A stretch of DNA of 64,000 nucleotides from a virus (IMGVR_UViG_3300036881_000188:1-64000), one strand, 5' to 3'. Numbered from the stretch's first letter, positions 48,148-56,187 are shown. Made by a program: numbers and translations. Notes: generated from the letters alone by a model not told the origin.

Positions 48148-48393
48148 ATGGCAGCAAACAAGTATTTCGAGTTCAACACCGACGCCGAGTGCCGAGCTTT
48201 CGTCAAGGGCGTCCTCTATGTGAACGATGGAACGATCCGAGTCGAGGGAACTTTTGATGTTCCTGGCGCAGGCAATCGTCGCTTCATCGACACCAAACGG
48301 TATGTCCATATCCTCGATCTCGATGGATCTCGCTCAGATTCGGACAAAGTGCCTCCACGTTGGAGGAATCGTTCCAAGATCGAGCAGGACTGA
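48148..48393 (+). CDS. Small protein of unknown function
   Basis: An 81-aa protein starting at ATG 48148 with CCGGAG upstream. A mixed alpha/beta first part (YFEFNTDAECRAFVKGVLYV) is followed by an Arg/Asp-rich end. Its stop lies just before the start of the next gene. No family is recognised. Confidence 0.55.
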   Translation: MAANKYFEFNTDAECRAFVKGVLYVNDGTIRVEGTFDVPGAGNRRFIDTKRYVHILDLDGSRSDSDKVPPRWRNRSKIEQD

Positions 48394-48395
48394 CC

Positions 48396-48638
48396 ATGTT
48401 CATCCTCTTCATCAAGCTTCTGGATGTCCACCCCGATGGCTTAAAGTCCGATGTGCTTGAGCTGGAATCGCTGGAATTTGAGTCGAAGCCGAACGCAACA
48501 CAGGTAACGGAAGCTGCGATAGCCGCGGCCAAGGCGCTTCACAAGGAACTCGGCGAACCGCCGGAAGCAGATTCAATCTTCCATCACAACACCGATCCCT
48601 GCATTGGCCTGATGGACATCGGAACGCACGATTACTAA
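48396..48638 (+). CDS. Small acidic protein of unknown function
   Basis: An 80-aa protein starting at ATG 48396 (MFILFIKLLDVHPDGLKSDV), acidic and helical. It lies 12 bases upstream of the ligase gene. No family is recognised. Confidence 0.55.
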   Translation: MFILFIKLLDVHPDGLKSDVLELESLEFESKPNATQVTEAAIAAAKALHKELGEPPEADSIFHHNTDPCIGLMDIGTHDY

Positions 48639-48650
48639 ACCGGAGGGCGT

Positions 48651-50315
48651 ATGGGCTTTATCAGAACGTTGGCCCGTGCCGCCATTCTTTGGGGCCAGGA
48701 GAACGCATTGGATGTGCTGAGTGCCGTTGTTCTCCCCAGCACCAGCAGTGCAGTCACACGCGCGCTTGGGCGTACCCCGAGCCGCTGGATTACGAGGAAC
48801 CTCTGGAATGTCAGAACGGTTGATGGAGCTATCCTTGGGGGTTTGGCACCTGTTCAATCAGGTGCTAAATACACTCTCCCAAAAGGGCTGCCAAAAGTCA
48901 GCTCGCGCGTTCTCGCCATCGAGAACGAACCGCATACTGTTGATGGTTTCAGCGGAGTCATCGCGTCCGGCTATGGCAAGGGAACCAAGACCCTCTTAGC
49001 CGACGAGACCGTGGCCGTGAAGATCGGGACCAAGATGTTCTTGTCCCGGATGAACTACCACTTCCATGAGGCTGACAAAGCCGGCCCTCATTTCGACCTG
49101 GCTGTCGCCGATGTGCCTCCTGGCACAGAGCAGTGGGAACTGAACATTCCCCGTGGCGATTACAAAGGCCGGTACGCATTCATCACGACCGAGAAGGGCG
49201 TGATCGTAATTCCCATGAACGACGACGGCCTGGCGTTGGAAAAACCCTCCTACTCTCTCAGGCCCAAAGAGTTCCTGGAACAAGTCGGGCGGGATAACAC
49301 GAAGGCTGCTATTGGCTTTGCCGAGCGCCGCGTCAAGGACGTCATTGTCCCCGCCCAACCTTCACAGCAGTGGGTCATCGAGCATAAGCTCGATGGTTCG
49401 CTTGCCAACTTCACCATTGGCAAGGGCCGTGCTGTATTCCATTCGCACCGGCCAACAGGCGAGACCTATTACGACCGGATTCCTCAACTCGAGGATCTGC
49501 ACAACCACTCCCGGTTCTTCACATCTCGCAAGCTGATGCCTTATCCCGACCTGGAAGGAACCGTCGGTAAGGTCGAACTCTACCATCCCGATGGCGTCGG
49601 CCGCGTGGCTGGCATCTTGAACGCGCTTCCTGAGCGCGCGCAGGAGATCCAGCGGCTTCGTGGCCCAGCAACCGCTCACTGCTGGGACCTGGTCAAGTAC
49701 AAGGGCAAGGACGTAAGTGGTTTGCCGTATGTCCAGCGCCGGTACCTGGCTGAGAAGGTCATAGATGAGATCAGGTTCTTCAACAGCAACTGGAACATGG
49801 TCCGCGCCTGCAAACCCGGGGAGGATCCGATTGCTTTCTACAACGAGATTGTTTCTCTTCCGCTACCTTTTGGCGAAGGTGTTGTCGTCAAAGCAGCCGG
49901 AGATCCCGCTGGCGGAACGTGGTTCAAGGTCAAACAGGTTGACTTCGCTGACCTGGAATTGGTTGAAGTGCTGCCGGGTACGGGCAAGTACAGCGATTCG
50001 GTCGGGCGACTGGTTGTTCGGAATCCGGAAAACGGGGCACTCGGAGAGGTCGGTTCATTCGCAATCACGGATGAGAGGCGTGAATGGATCTGGACTCACC
50101 GAGAGAACGTGGTCGGAGCCGTTGTCAAGATTCGAGTGCAAGAGATAACCGACCGCGGAGCACCGCGTGCCGGTGTCTTCATGGATTTCCATGAAGGCAA
50201 AGGCCCAACCGAAGCAGGCTTGCTCATGTATGCGGAGAGTTTGGCCGGAGCTGATCCGGAGGAGACAACGCGAATCAAGTACAAGCTCATCAGTTCGGCT
50301 GGTTGGAGGCGGTAA
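48651..50315 (+). CDS. ATP-dependent DNA ligase with possible phosphoesterase-like N-terminal domain
   Basis: A 554-aa protein with the nucleotidyltransferase motifs of ATP-dependent ligases: motif I KLDGS (adenylated Lys ~246), motif IV GEGVVVKA (Glu ~409, Lys ~414) and motif V WFKVKQVD (Lys ~426-428). DLEGTVGKVELYHPDG near residue 300 may be motif III. The ~240 residues before motif I include MNYHFHEADKAGPHFDL (134-150), resembling the H-x-x-x-x-x-H-Y-D-F core of the LigD 3'-phosphoesterase. A C-terminal OB-like segment follows. It would seal DNA nicks, perhaps with end cleaning. The N-terminal domain call is tentative. Confidence 0.7.
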   Translation: MGFIRTLARAAILWGQENALDVLSAVVLPSTSSAVTRALGRTPSRWITRNLWNVRTVDGAILGGLAPVQSGAKYTLPKGLPKVSSRVLAIENEPHTVDGFSGVIASGYGKGTKTLLADETVAVKIGTKMFLSRMNYHFHEADKAGPHFDLAVADVPPGTEQWELNIPRGDYKGRYAFITTEKGVIVIPMNDDGLALEKPSYSLRPKEFLEQVGRDNTKAAIGFAERRVKDVIVPAQPSQQWVIEHKLDGSLANFTIGKGRAVFHSHRPTGETYYDRIPQLEDLHNHSRFFTSRKLMPYPDLEGTVGKVELYHPDGVGRVAGILNALPERAQEIQRLRGPATAHCWDLVKYKGKDVSGLPYVQRRYLAEKVIDEIRFFNSNWNMVRACKPGEDPIAFYNEIVSLPLPFGEGVVVKAAGDPAGGTWFKVKQVDFADLELVEVLPGTGKYSDSVGRLVVRNPENGALGEVGSFAITDERREWIWTHRENVVGAVVKIRVQEITDRGAPRAGVFMDFHEGKGPTEAGLLMYAESLAGADPEETTRIKYKLISSAGWRR

Positions 50316-51037
50316 TTCCTAGTTTGGTGAATCTGAGCGGACAGCAGTTCGGGCTCCTCAAAGCCCTCAGTCGCTGCACGAAAGGTGATCATGGCTACTA
50401 TCACTGCGTTTGCAACTGCGGCAACAGGATCGACGTTCGTTCAGATTCGTTGGTAGCGGGCAAGAAGACCTCATGTGGTTGTAACGAGAGCGCTCAGGTC
50501 AAGATCGGCCAGGTCTTCGGCTTTCTGGCAGTTCGCCGGTTCCTGCGTGTCACCAATACTCGGCAGGTTCGCTGGAAGTGTGAATGCGTATGCGGCAAGA
50601 TGGTCGTAGCCCAGACCTTCGACCTCATTGCCGGCAAGATGAAGTCCTGTAAGTGCCGCGGAGTATCTGTCGAAAGCAAGTGCATGGTCCGGGCCATGTC
50701 AGTGCTACCAACGTCGGCAGCGCACCGAGGCCTTGGATTCAGCCTCACAGAGCATGAAGTTAAGAAGCTCATCTTTGGAGACTGTTACTACTGTGGGGCT
50801 ACGCCGGAGGAAGGTCAGGCGTTCAAGCGCAAGAAATACAAGACAAAGAAAATGTATCCGATGAACGGTATCGACCGCTTGAACAGCGACGTCGGGTATG
50901 TGTCAGGAAACTGTGTTTCAGCTTGCTCTGTGTGCAACATCGCTAAAAGCACTTTGACTGTAGACGAATTCCTCGGCTGGACCAGGCGTGTGGTTCACCA
51001 TCAGATTCAAAAAGGCCAGCTCGCAAGAGCTTCGTGA
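50303..51037 (+). CDS. HNH homing-type endonuclease 2
   Basis: A protein of up to 244 aa, overlapping the ligase stop. The true start is uncertain within 50303-50327, since the GGAGG site lies inside the ligase end. Two N-terminal zinc-motif repeats (C-x-CNCGNR...TSCGC, then CECVCGK...KSCKC) precede the HNH-type core: FGDCYYCG, MNGIDRLNSDVGY, VSACSVCNIAKST. It shares its architecture and motifs with the 41.1 kb nuclease, implying common origin. It would cut a specific target and promote its own spread. Its seat next to the ligase may reflect homing into that gene's neighbourhood. Confidence 0.8.
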   Translation: MEAVIPSLVNLSGQQFGLLKALSRCTKGDHGYYHCVCNCGNRIDVRSDSLVAGKKTSCGCNESAQVKIGQVFGFLAVRRFLRVTNTRQVRWKCECVCGKMVVAQTFDLIAGKMKSCKCRGVSVESKCMVRAMSVLPTSAAHRGLGFSLTEHEVKKLIFGDCYYCGATPEEGQAFKRKKYKTKKMYPMNGIDRLNSDVGYVSGNCVSACSVCNIAKSTLTVDEFLGWTRRVVHHQIQKGQLARAS

Positions 51038-51138
51038 CCAAGAACAAATGATGCGGACCAAGTACGCGTTGATCGCGGCCGCAGGATGGAAGAGGTAACT
51101 CACGGTGCATCACACACGGAATGCTATCGGAGGGCGCT

Positions 51139-51453
51139 ATGGGTTCCTTCGTCTTTATAGTGCTGGTCCTGGGTTTTATCTGGATCGTGCGAGGTCTGGC
51201 TAAGGCAGAACAACGCCGTCAACTGGCCCGGCAGGCCGGCTTCACAGAGGAAGAGATCAATCGGATCGACCAGAAGAATCTGGCGATCCAGACATTTCTT
51301 GCCGGGTTGATTGTTGGCCCGGCGACATTCATCGGAATGATCTTTCTGACGTGCTTGTTGGTCTGGGTTCTCTTTCCAGTAGGTCTGCTAGCCACGCTGG
51401 TCCTTTGGTCCTTGTACCTGAAGTGGTTACGCTCATTTTACCGGGGGAACTGA
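51139..51453 (+). CDS. Small membrane protein
   Basis: A 104-aa protein starting at ATG 51139 after CGGAGGG. The N-terminal helix (GSFVFIVLVLGFIWIVRGL) is followed by a charged soluble loop, then two further hydrophobic stretches (LAGLIVGPATFIGMIFLTCL; VWVLFPVGLLATLVLWSLYL). Probably three helices. Function is unknown. Confidence 0.65.
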   Translation: MGSFVFIVLVLGFIWIVRGLAKAEQRRQLARQAGFTEEEINRIDQKNLAIQTFLAGLIVGPATFIGMIFLTCLLVWVLFPVGLLATLVLWSLYLKWLRSFYRGN

Positions 51454-51454
51454 T

Positions 51455-51661
51455 ATGTCCGCATCGCACGCCACGATCGCTGCTGGGTACATCAGCATGG
51501 CAGAGGAGGAACTCGAGCAGGATCTGGCCTCGACAATGAAAACGGTTCTGGACCGAGAACCCAACATCGCACACCGCGCGCTGGTCTTCGTTCTTCAGGA
51601 CGAGTGCCTGGTGACTTTTGAGAAAGCAGACTCTTACATCAAATCGCACCGGGAGGTGTAG
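51455..51661 (+). CDS. Small acidic helical protein
   Basis: A 68-aa protein starting immediately after the previous stop. Helical and acidic (YISMAEEELEQDLASTMKTV). It precedes a much more acidic gene by three bases. No family is recognised. Confidence 0.55.
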   Translation: MSASHATIAAGYISMAEEELEQDLASTMKTVLDREPNIAHRALVFVLQDECLVTFEKADSYIKSHREV

Positions 51662-51663
51662 CC

Positions 51664-51900
51664 GTGTTCATTGAAGGAGATTCAGTCGTTGGCATCGACG
51701 CCAAGGAACTCTTCGACTTCTTCGACGATCTGCTCGATGTAGATCCGGGCCTGGACGACTCCGACCTGGTTGAAGAAGTCAGCGACGAGTACGACCTGGA
51801 TTACGAGGATGCGCTGGAAGCCGTCTCGCAGTACAACATCCATCTCGAAGAAGAGTCGGACTTCGATGACGACGAGGAAGACGACGAAGAGGACTTCTGA
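51664..51900 (+). CDS. Highly acidic protein, possible DNA mimic
   Basis: A 78-aa protein starting at GTG 51664. About half its residues are Asp or Glu, ending in an unbroken acidic run, with almost no Lys or Arg. Two helices are likely (AKELFDFFDDLLDVDPG; LDYEDALEAVSQYNIHLEEE). Phage DNA-mimic proteins such as Ocr and Ugi inhibit restriction or repair enzymes by presenting such surfaces, but this sequence shows no direct similarity. Its stop overlaps the next start (TGATGG). Confidence 0.55.
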   Translation: MFIEGDSVVGIDAKELFDFFDDLLDVDPGLDDSDLVEEVSDEYDLDYEDALEAVSQYNIHLEEESDFDDDEEDDEEDF

Positions 51901-52280
51901 TGGAGATCTTTGTCTTTGGATCGAATCTCGCCGGCAGGCATGGAGCTGGGGCGGCGCTGGCCGCCTTGAAGGATCACGGCGCTATCTACGGCTGTGGTGA
52001 AGGCATCCAGGGTCAGTCGTATGCCATTCCAACGAAGGACCGGACGCCCTGGCCCTCCAAGCCAAAGACACTGCCGCTTTACGTGATTGCAGAGTACATC
52101 ACCGAATTCCTCCAGTTCTCCCAGCTTCATCCGGAGCTGACCTTCAACATGACGCGGATTGGCTGCGGCCTGGCCGGTTACAAGGATCACGAGATCGCTC
52201 CCATGTTCCGCGGGGCTTCTCCCAATGTGATCTTTCCTCCTGAATGGCTGCCTTATATTGAGCGCAGCAAGGCCGCCTGA
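51900..52280 (+). CDS. Macro-domain-like protein (A1S_2505-type)
   Basis: A 126-aa protein with the opening MEIFVFGSNLAGRHGAGAAL, which matches the glycine-rich ligand loop of compact phage macro-like proteins of the A1S_2505 type. Conserved later parts include TRIGCGLAGYKDHEIAPMF. Macro folds bind ADP-ribose and related nucleotides, and some remove it from proteins. Neighbouring genes encode a SLOG-type nucleotide-binding protein and, 6 kb away, NADAR. A role in the host NAD/ADP-ribose defence contest is plausible inference. Confidence 0.7.
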   Translation: MEIFVFGSNLAGRHGAGAALAALKDHGAIYGCGEGIQGQSYAIPTKDRTPWPSKPKTLPLYVIAEYITEFLQFSQLHPELTFNMTRIGCGLAGYKDHEIAPMFRGASPNVIFPPEWLPYIERSKAA

Positions 52281-52281
52281 C

Positions 52282-52866
52282 GTGGACGAGCTGGCAGTTG
52301 CCATCATCGGAACTCGAAACCCTGACCAGCGTCAGGAGCGAAAGGCCCGGTTCCTCGCCTACCACCTGAGCCACCATTACGGCTGCAGGATCAAGACAGG
52401 CGGAGCTTACGGGATTGACCAGGCAGCCATGCTGGGCGCACGGATCGATATGCTGGACATCTGTCTCCCTTGGGCCTCCTACAACAAGGAGATCATTCCC
52501 AAATGCGCGCGCCTTATCATTGCTGACCGTTTTCGGACTGCTAAATGGTTCGAGTCTGTTGAGAACTACCATCCGGCGCCTGACAAGCTGACCAACGGCG
52601 CAAGGGCACTCCACGCACGCAACTTCGGTGTCATCCAACCAGCACATCTGGTAATTGCTTTCCCGAATGCAGATGGTGGCGGCGGAACAGGACAGGGGAT
52701 TCGCATCGCCGAGGCTCTGAACATTCCGGTAATGCAGTTCAACAAAGGGGCTGAGGCAGTCCTGATGAATCAGACCCTGCTCACGGCCGTAAACCATCTT
52801 GGCCTTATTCCCGGCGCCGGCTTAGTCCGTGTCACCGAAAGCGAGAACGTCGATGTCTATGTTTGA
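52282..52866 (+). CDS. SLOG/DprA-like Rossmann-fold protein
   Basis: A 194-aa protein beginning at GTG 52282, one base after the preceding stop. Residues 1-45 show the SLOG plan: VAIIGTRNPDQRQ, then GCRIKTGGAYGIDQAAMLGA. FPNADGGGGTGQGIRIAEAL follows near residue 130, matching the nucleotide-pocket glycine loop. SLOG proteins bind or cut nucleotide ligands such as ADP-ribose-type molecules, and DprA uses this fold to load RecA on ssDNA. Its position next to the macro-like gene favours a nucleotide-handling role. Confidence 0.75.
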   Translation: MDELAVAIIGTRNPDQRQERKARFLAYHLSHHYGCRIKTGGAYGIDQAAMLGARIDMLDICLPWASYNKEIIPKCARLIIADRFRTAKWFESVENYHPAPDKLTNGARALHARNFGVIQPAHLVIAFPNADGGGGTGQGIRIAEALNIPVMQFNKGAEAVLMNQTLLTAVNHLGLIPGAGLVRVTESENVDVYV

Positions 52867-53278
52867 AATCGTCCCACCGGAGCCGGTTGTCGTTTCCGAC
52901 AAGCTGGCTGAGAAGATCCTGCAGTTCATCGGATCCTTTATGCACGCCGACTGTTCTTCCATGGCTGAGGCATTGTTCGCAGCAGTTCCTGAGTTGAAAC
53001 TGGTCGACAACGCGCTCACCACGATGGAAACGGTCTACAACGACTGCCTGCTGACCCAACAGGGAATCAGCGACCTCGACGGAAAGAACCTGGCCGCAAC
53101 CATGGACAACATCCAGGAGAGCTTCCAGGCACTCACTGGCCACGAGTGCCGACCGTGTGACTTCAACATGGACCCCGGCGCCGGCAGAGAGCCGGAAGAC
53201 GGCGAGGACGAGGACGAAGACGCCCAGCAGTCAGTGGGAGAAGACGGCAACCAAGTCGCTCATCCTGCCGAAGACTGA
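52853..53278 (+). CDS. Protein with acidic C-terminal tail
   Basis: A 141-aa protein starting at ATG 52853, overlapping the SLOG gene by 14 bases. The body is helical (VSDKLAEKILQFIGSFMHAD) and the last ~35 residues are Glu/Asp/Gln-rich and disordered. It contains HECRPCDF. No family is recognised. Coupled translation suggests a partner of the SLOG protein. Confidence 0.6.
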   Translation: MSMFEIVPPEPVVVSDKLAEKILQFIGSFMHADCSSMAEALFAAVPELKLVDNALTTMETVYNDCLLTQQGISDLDGKNLAATMDNIQESFQALTGHECRPCDFNMDPGAGREPEDGEDEDEDAQQSVGEDGNQVAHPAED

Positions 53279-53332
53279 AACGGCTAGGTGTTTCACCCTA
53301 TAGACAGATTCGTCCTATTGGCCGGGAAGGCC

Positions 53333-53385
53333 CACGCAGTCCGCGCGCGATCCTCCTCGAGGGAGGCGAGAGCGAGGACTGCGTG
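53333..53385. repeat. Nested inverted repeat upstream of thioredoxin gene
   Basis: Outer arms CACGCAGTCC (53333-53342) and GGACTGCGTG (53376-53385) are perfect; an inner CCTCCTCGAGGGAGG stem is nested. GC-rich structured leader or protein-binding site about 50 bases before the thioredoxin start. Confidence 0.5.
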
Positions 53386-53432
53386 CGCAGGACCGGGTGA
53401 ACTGTTCTGAACTCATAGTCAGGAGAACCGCA

Positions 53433-53783
53433 ATGTCAGTGAAGACTTCGCTCACGAAGATTATGCCGACGTCGGACAAGGACTGGTGCGCCGACGTAAC
53501 CAACTACCCAGGTGCGGTTCTGGTGTTCTTCGCCGCCGCCTGGTGCGGCCCTTGCAAGCAACTGAAAGCTGTAGTTGAGACCGTTGCCGAAAAGCACTCC
53601 AACCTAAAGGTTGTCGAGTACGACGTGGATGCAGAACAGGGCCAGACCATTGCTTATGGTGTCAGGGGTATTCCTACCCTGATCCTGTTCAAGAGCGGCA
53701 GCCGTGCCGAGACGGTCACGGGCTATCAGTCTGTGGCGTCGGTGGAGCGGATGCTCGCCAGGCATCTGGACAAGGCGGCATAG
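53433..53783 (+). CDS. trxA-like: Thioredoxin
   Basis: A 116-aa protein starting at ATG 53433 after AGGAGA. It has the complete thioredoxin plan: VLVFFAAAWCGPCKQLK with active-site WCGPC at 37-41, the cis-Pro loop RGIPTLILF, and GYQSVASVERML at the C-terminus. It reduces disulphides in the cytosol and can act as a polymerase processivity factor in phages such as T7. Here no polymerase partner is visible. A phage-encoded thioredoxin usually supports nucleotide reduction; ribonucleotide reductase genes are not in this window. Confidence 0.9.
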   Translation: MSVKTSLTKIMPTSDKDWCADVTNYPGAVLVFFAAAWCGPCKQLKAVVETVAEKHSNLKVVEYDVDAEQGQTIAYGVRGIPTLILFKSGSRAETVTGYQSVASVERMLARHLDKAA

Positions 53784-54196
53784 TCGAAACTTATTAGAAG
53801 GCTGCAAAAAGCATATTCAATATTCAAAGCACGCAGCGTGCCCGGCTGAGCCGCTACCGGCCCTAGAATGCCATTATTTGCCCCATTTCAAAGCTATTTA
53901 TCAAGTACCCTTCCTCAACTCCCTTCCGTCTTCCAGATTGGTTTCGCCTGGCTGCCGCGTCTATCCGACCGGCAGCGGCAAAGCCTCCATCCGGCGCAGC
54001 ATGATTCCAGACAAATGTCGCGTGAGACGGCTCTCCGCCAACAATAACAGTAGCAGCGAGCATGCCTGATCAGGCATCCGCCCGTCTTAACTTTCAGCGG
54101 CGGCGAACTGGTCGGGGACCATGTTCCGAACCTTCGCTCGCCGGGACCAATCTCGGTCATCCAGCTGTCCCAAACAGGAAACGCAATTCAAGGGCA
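53784..54196. other. 413-bp intergenic region
   Basis: No convincing gene. It contains the perfect 16-bp palindrome ATGCCTGATCAGGCAT at 54062-54077, an operator-type site. Neither strand has a tRNA. Confidence 0.5.
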
Positions 54197-54457
54197 ATGA
54201 ACATGTGCGTATGTCAAAAGTGCTCGTCGAGACGAATGCGACGGGCTGTTTGCGCTGATTGTCACGAACAGATGATGACACGATTAGGAACCGAAATCCG
54301 CAGGCTCCAAGGAGAAATCCTGGAGTTGCAAGTATCAGCAAACCTTCTGCGTGTAATTGGCCAATCTGCTGTTCGTCGATTCAGGCAAGGAAACGCCGAT
54401 GGGAGCTTTGGTAGTTCAACTGATCTTGTCAAACTGACGGCAGATCAAACGCCATAA
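54197..54457 (+). CDS. Small zinc-binding protein
   Basis: An 86-aa protein starting at ATG 54197 (or 54203) after AAGGGC. CVCQKCSSRRMRRAVCADC provides four to five Cys for a zinc finger, followed by a coiled-coil-like helix (EIRRLQGEILELQVSANLLR). Likely DNA- or RNA-binding regulator. Confidence 0.6.
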   Translation: MNMCVCQKCSSRRMRRAVCADCHEQMMTRLGTEIRRLQGEILELQVSANLLRVIGQSAVRRFRQGNADGSFGSSTDLVKLTADQTP

Positions 54458-54794
54458 GGGTTTTCCCTGATGGTGCAACCTGTTCTTGGCCAGTAAAACC
54501 AAGGAGTGGTCCTGATGCCATGAAACACATCAGGTGGTGGAGGATGTCACGAGTTCAACCGTGATGCCCCAAAAGATGCCTACGACGCAGTGCCAGTGAA
54601 GCCATGCTGTACGGCTTCACCTAGCACTCGGATCGGGCATTAAGACCGGTGGGAGCGAGTCCGGCGGAACAAAACGCTCATGACTGGACCACACAGGATG
54701 GATCCCGTCAGTCTCGATCCTGAACACGGTGAAAGAGACAGGAACAACAGTCCTGTGTGGCTCAATCATTAACCCAACCGAAAGAGGAATTCGA
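54458..54794. other. 337-bp region with hairpin leader
   Basis: No gene recognised. A GTGAAGCC...GGCTTCAC inverted repeat lies at 54596-54620. The region precedes a Lys/Ala-rich gene. Confidence 0.45.
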
Positions 54795-55025
54795 ATGGCA
54801 AAGAAAGCCAAGAGCTTTGAGCAGTACCTGGTGGAATACATTGCAACCGCAACCGTCGAGCAAACCCAGACCGCGCTGAACTTCTTTACCGCGATCGCCA
54901 GCCAGAAGATCGCCGCCAACGCGCCGGCGGCCGCAGCGAAGCCCGCCAAGGCAACCAAGGCAGCCAAGCCCGCCGCTTCGGCGCCGACCCCCATCAGCTC
55001 GGTCACGCTGACCGCCGCGGCCTAA
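54795..55025 (+). CDS. Small basic Ala/Lys-rich protein
   Basis: A 76-aa protein starting at ATG 54795. The first ~40 residues are globular (MAKKAKSFEQYLVEYIATAT). The next 25 form a Lys/Ala/Pro tract like that in histone H1-type tails (AKPAKATKAAKPAASAP). It may bind DNA or RNA. It directly precedes the tRNA-containing stretch. Confidence 0.6.
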   Translation: MAKKAKSFEQYLVEYIATATVEQTQTALNFFTAIASQKIAANAPAAAAKPAKATKAAKPAASAPTPISSVTLTAAA

Positions 55026-55660
55026 CAAGTTCTTCAACCGGAAGGTTGGCTTGATAGCAGCCATCCTCCAAGGAGTGAGTCGTGACACGGGGACTGCCGG
55101 AGACGTATCGGAATGGTATGCGTGGCAGTTCGGGGTGCAGAGATGAAGCAGGCCGGCTGCTCGCCGGGAATTGCTGCATTCACGCCAAACGCTATTGGCA
55201 CGCGGGTCGCAGTTCACACGTTTCTTGCTACGCAAACTGCGGCTGGCCTGGTAAGGCGAGACATGGACTCTTTAGCGTAACAGCACACCGGTTGAAGTAT
55301 TGAGTCGGGAGTAGCTCAAGAAGTAGAGCGGCCTGCGGAGACGCGTTAATCCGCCGGAGAGATGACGGTGACAAATCCGTCCCCTGGCACGAGATCGGTT
55401 CTTCGGAACCAACGAAGCAGAGGTGGGAGAATGCCCCAACCAGCCGTGGTACGCGCTCTGGTAAGTCTTCGGACGGCCCAGGAAGTGAGCTGTCAATTCA
55501 TAGCGCGCATGGAGCTAATCGGTGAATCACAGCATTCTGGCGATTGTGGGTGGCGAACGCAGCGTAACCCTCTGATGGTTTGATAGGTGACCCAATTTCG
55601 GAACCTTCGGAGCCGGGCTCGGGCTGGCCTAATAAGCCTTCTGGGCTCGGCTCCTCAAAT
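55026..55660. other. 635-bp structured, gene-poor region before a tRNA
   Basis: Several hairpins: UUCG-capped GGTTC-TTCG-GAACC (55397-55410); GGAGCCG...CGGCTCC (55609-55654) enclosing GGC-CTAATAA-GCC; and a degenerate tRNA-like fold around 55304-55392 whose anticodon-arm-like hairpin resembles tRNA-Asn but carries extra bases. No protein gene is convincing. Possible non-coding RNA cluster or decayed tRNA genes. Confidence 0.5.
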
Positions 55661-55791
55661 GGGGCGATGGTGAAACTGGTAGACACACCGGACCGATAAT
55701 CCGGCGCAACAGTGCTCAACCCTGCAGGATAGGCGCAACCGGGCTGCATGACCGGCGTTGCATGGAGGTTCAAGTCCTCCTTGCCCCACCA
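55661..55791 (+). tRNA. tRNA-like gene, anticodon GAT (Ile), ultra-long variable region
   Basis: Acceptor GGGGCGA/TTGCCCC, D-arm with GGTAGAC loop, anticodon stem CCGGA/TCCGG, T-arm GGAGG-TTCAAGT-CCTCC, discriminator A and encoded CCA all fit. The anticodon loop reads CCGATAA (anticodon GAT; position 33 is C, not the usual T). The region between anticodon and T arms is 59 bases, closed by CGCAAC...GTTGC, far beyond the usual 4-24. The body is Leu-like in its D-arm. It may be a non-standard tRNA or tRNA-like RNA; charging identity is uncertain. Confidence 0.6.
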
Positions 55792-55805
55792 TGAATGGAG
55801 AAACA

Positions 55806-56153
55806 ATGCAGGACGAGTATGCGTTAAAGAACGGTATCAACTATCGAGTTGATGGCTATGCGTTCTGCGATCGCTGCGGCTGCAATCAGATTGTCAACGA
55901 CCGCTGTCTTAAATGCGATGTGACGCCGACTGAAGCGGATCGGAAATTGGCCGACGAGATCAGAAGCCGTTGCTATCGGACAAGCACTGGGAGAATTCCA
56001 GGCTGCTACGACGGCCGTCCCGAGAGCTTTGATACAGAACGGGCTGCTCGTATTCTCGCGGCGATGAGAGAGCCGGGAAGCAAATTTGTTCCGGTGCAGC
56101 CGGAGCCACAAGCGGGCGTGAATACGGGTTGTGAATCCCGTCCTGGTGCGTAA
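55806..56153 (+). CDS. Zinc-finger protein following tRNA
   Basis: A 115-aa protein starting at ATG 55806 with GGAGAAAC upstream; an earlier in-frame start would fall inside the tRNA. CDRCGCNQIVNDRCLKCD near residue 20 is a four-Cys zinc site. Two further Cys follow (RCYRTS...GCYDG). It may bind nucleic acid. A strong hairpin follows the gene. Confidence 0.6.
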   Translation: MQDEYALKNGINYRVDGYAFCDRCGCNQIVNDRCLKCDVTPTEADRKLADEIRSRCYRTSTGRIPGCYDGRPESFDTERAARILAAMREPGSKFVPVQPEPQAGVNTGCESRPGA

Positions 56154-56187
56154 GCTCAGGTCGTCCAAGATCAAGGACAACGCCACC

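Noticed and set aside
48924-49358. Minus-strand frame opposite the ligase N-terminus
   Set aside because: Antisense to the ligase gene with no start signal; shadow.
54541-54590. T-loop-like string GAGTTCAACC
   Set aside because: No acceptor or anticodon partner could be folded around it.
55304-55392. Possible tRNA-Asn-like gene
   Set aside because: D-arm and an Asn-like anticodon hairpin are visible, but the anticodon loop has 10 bases, the T-loop 8, the acceptor has a mismatch and no CCA is encoded; at best a decayed tRNA.
56118-56140. T-arm-like hairpin ACGGG-TTGTGAAT-CCCGT
   Set aside because: Eight-base loop, lies in the end of a coding region and has no matching acceptor strand upstream.
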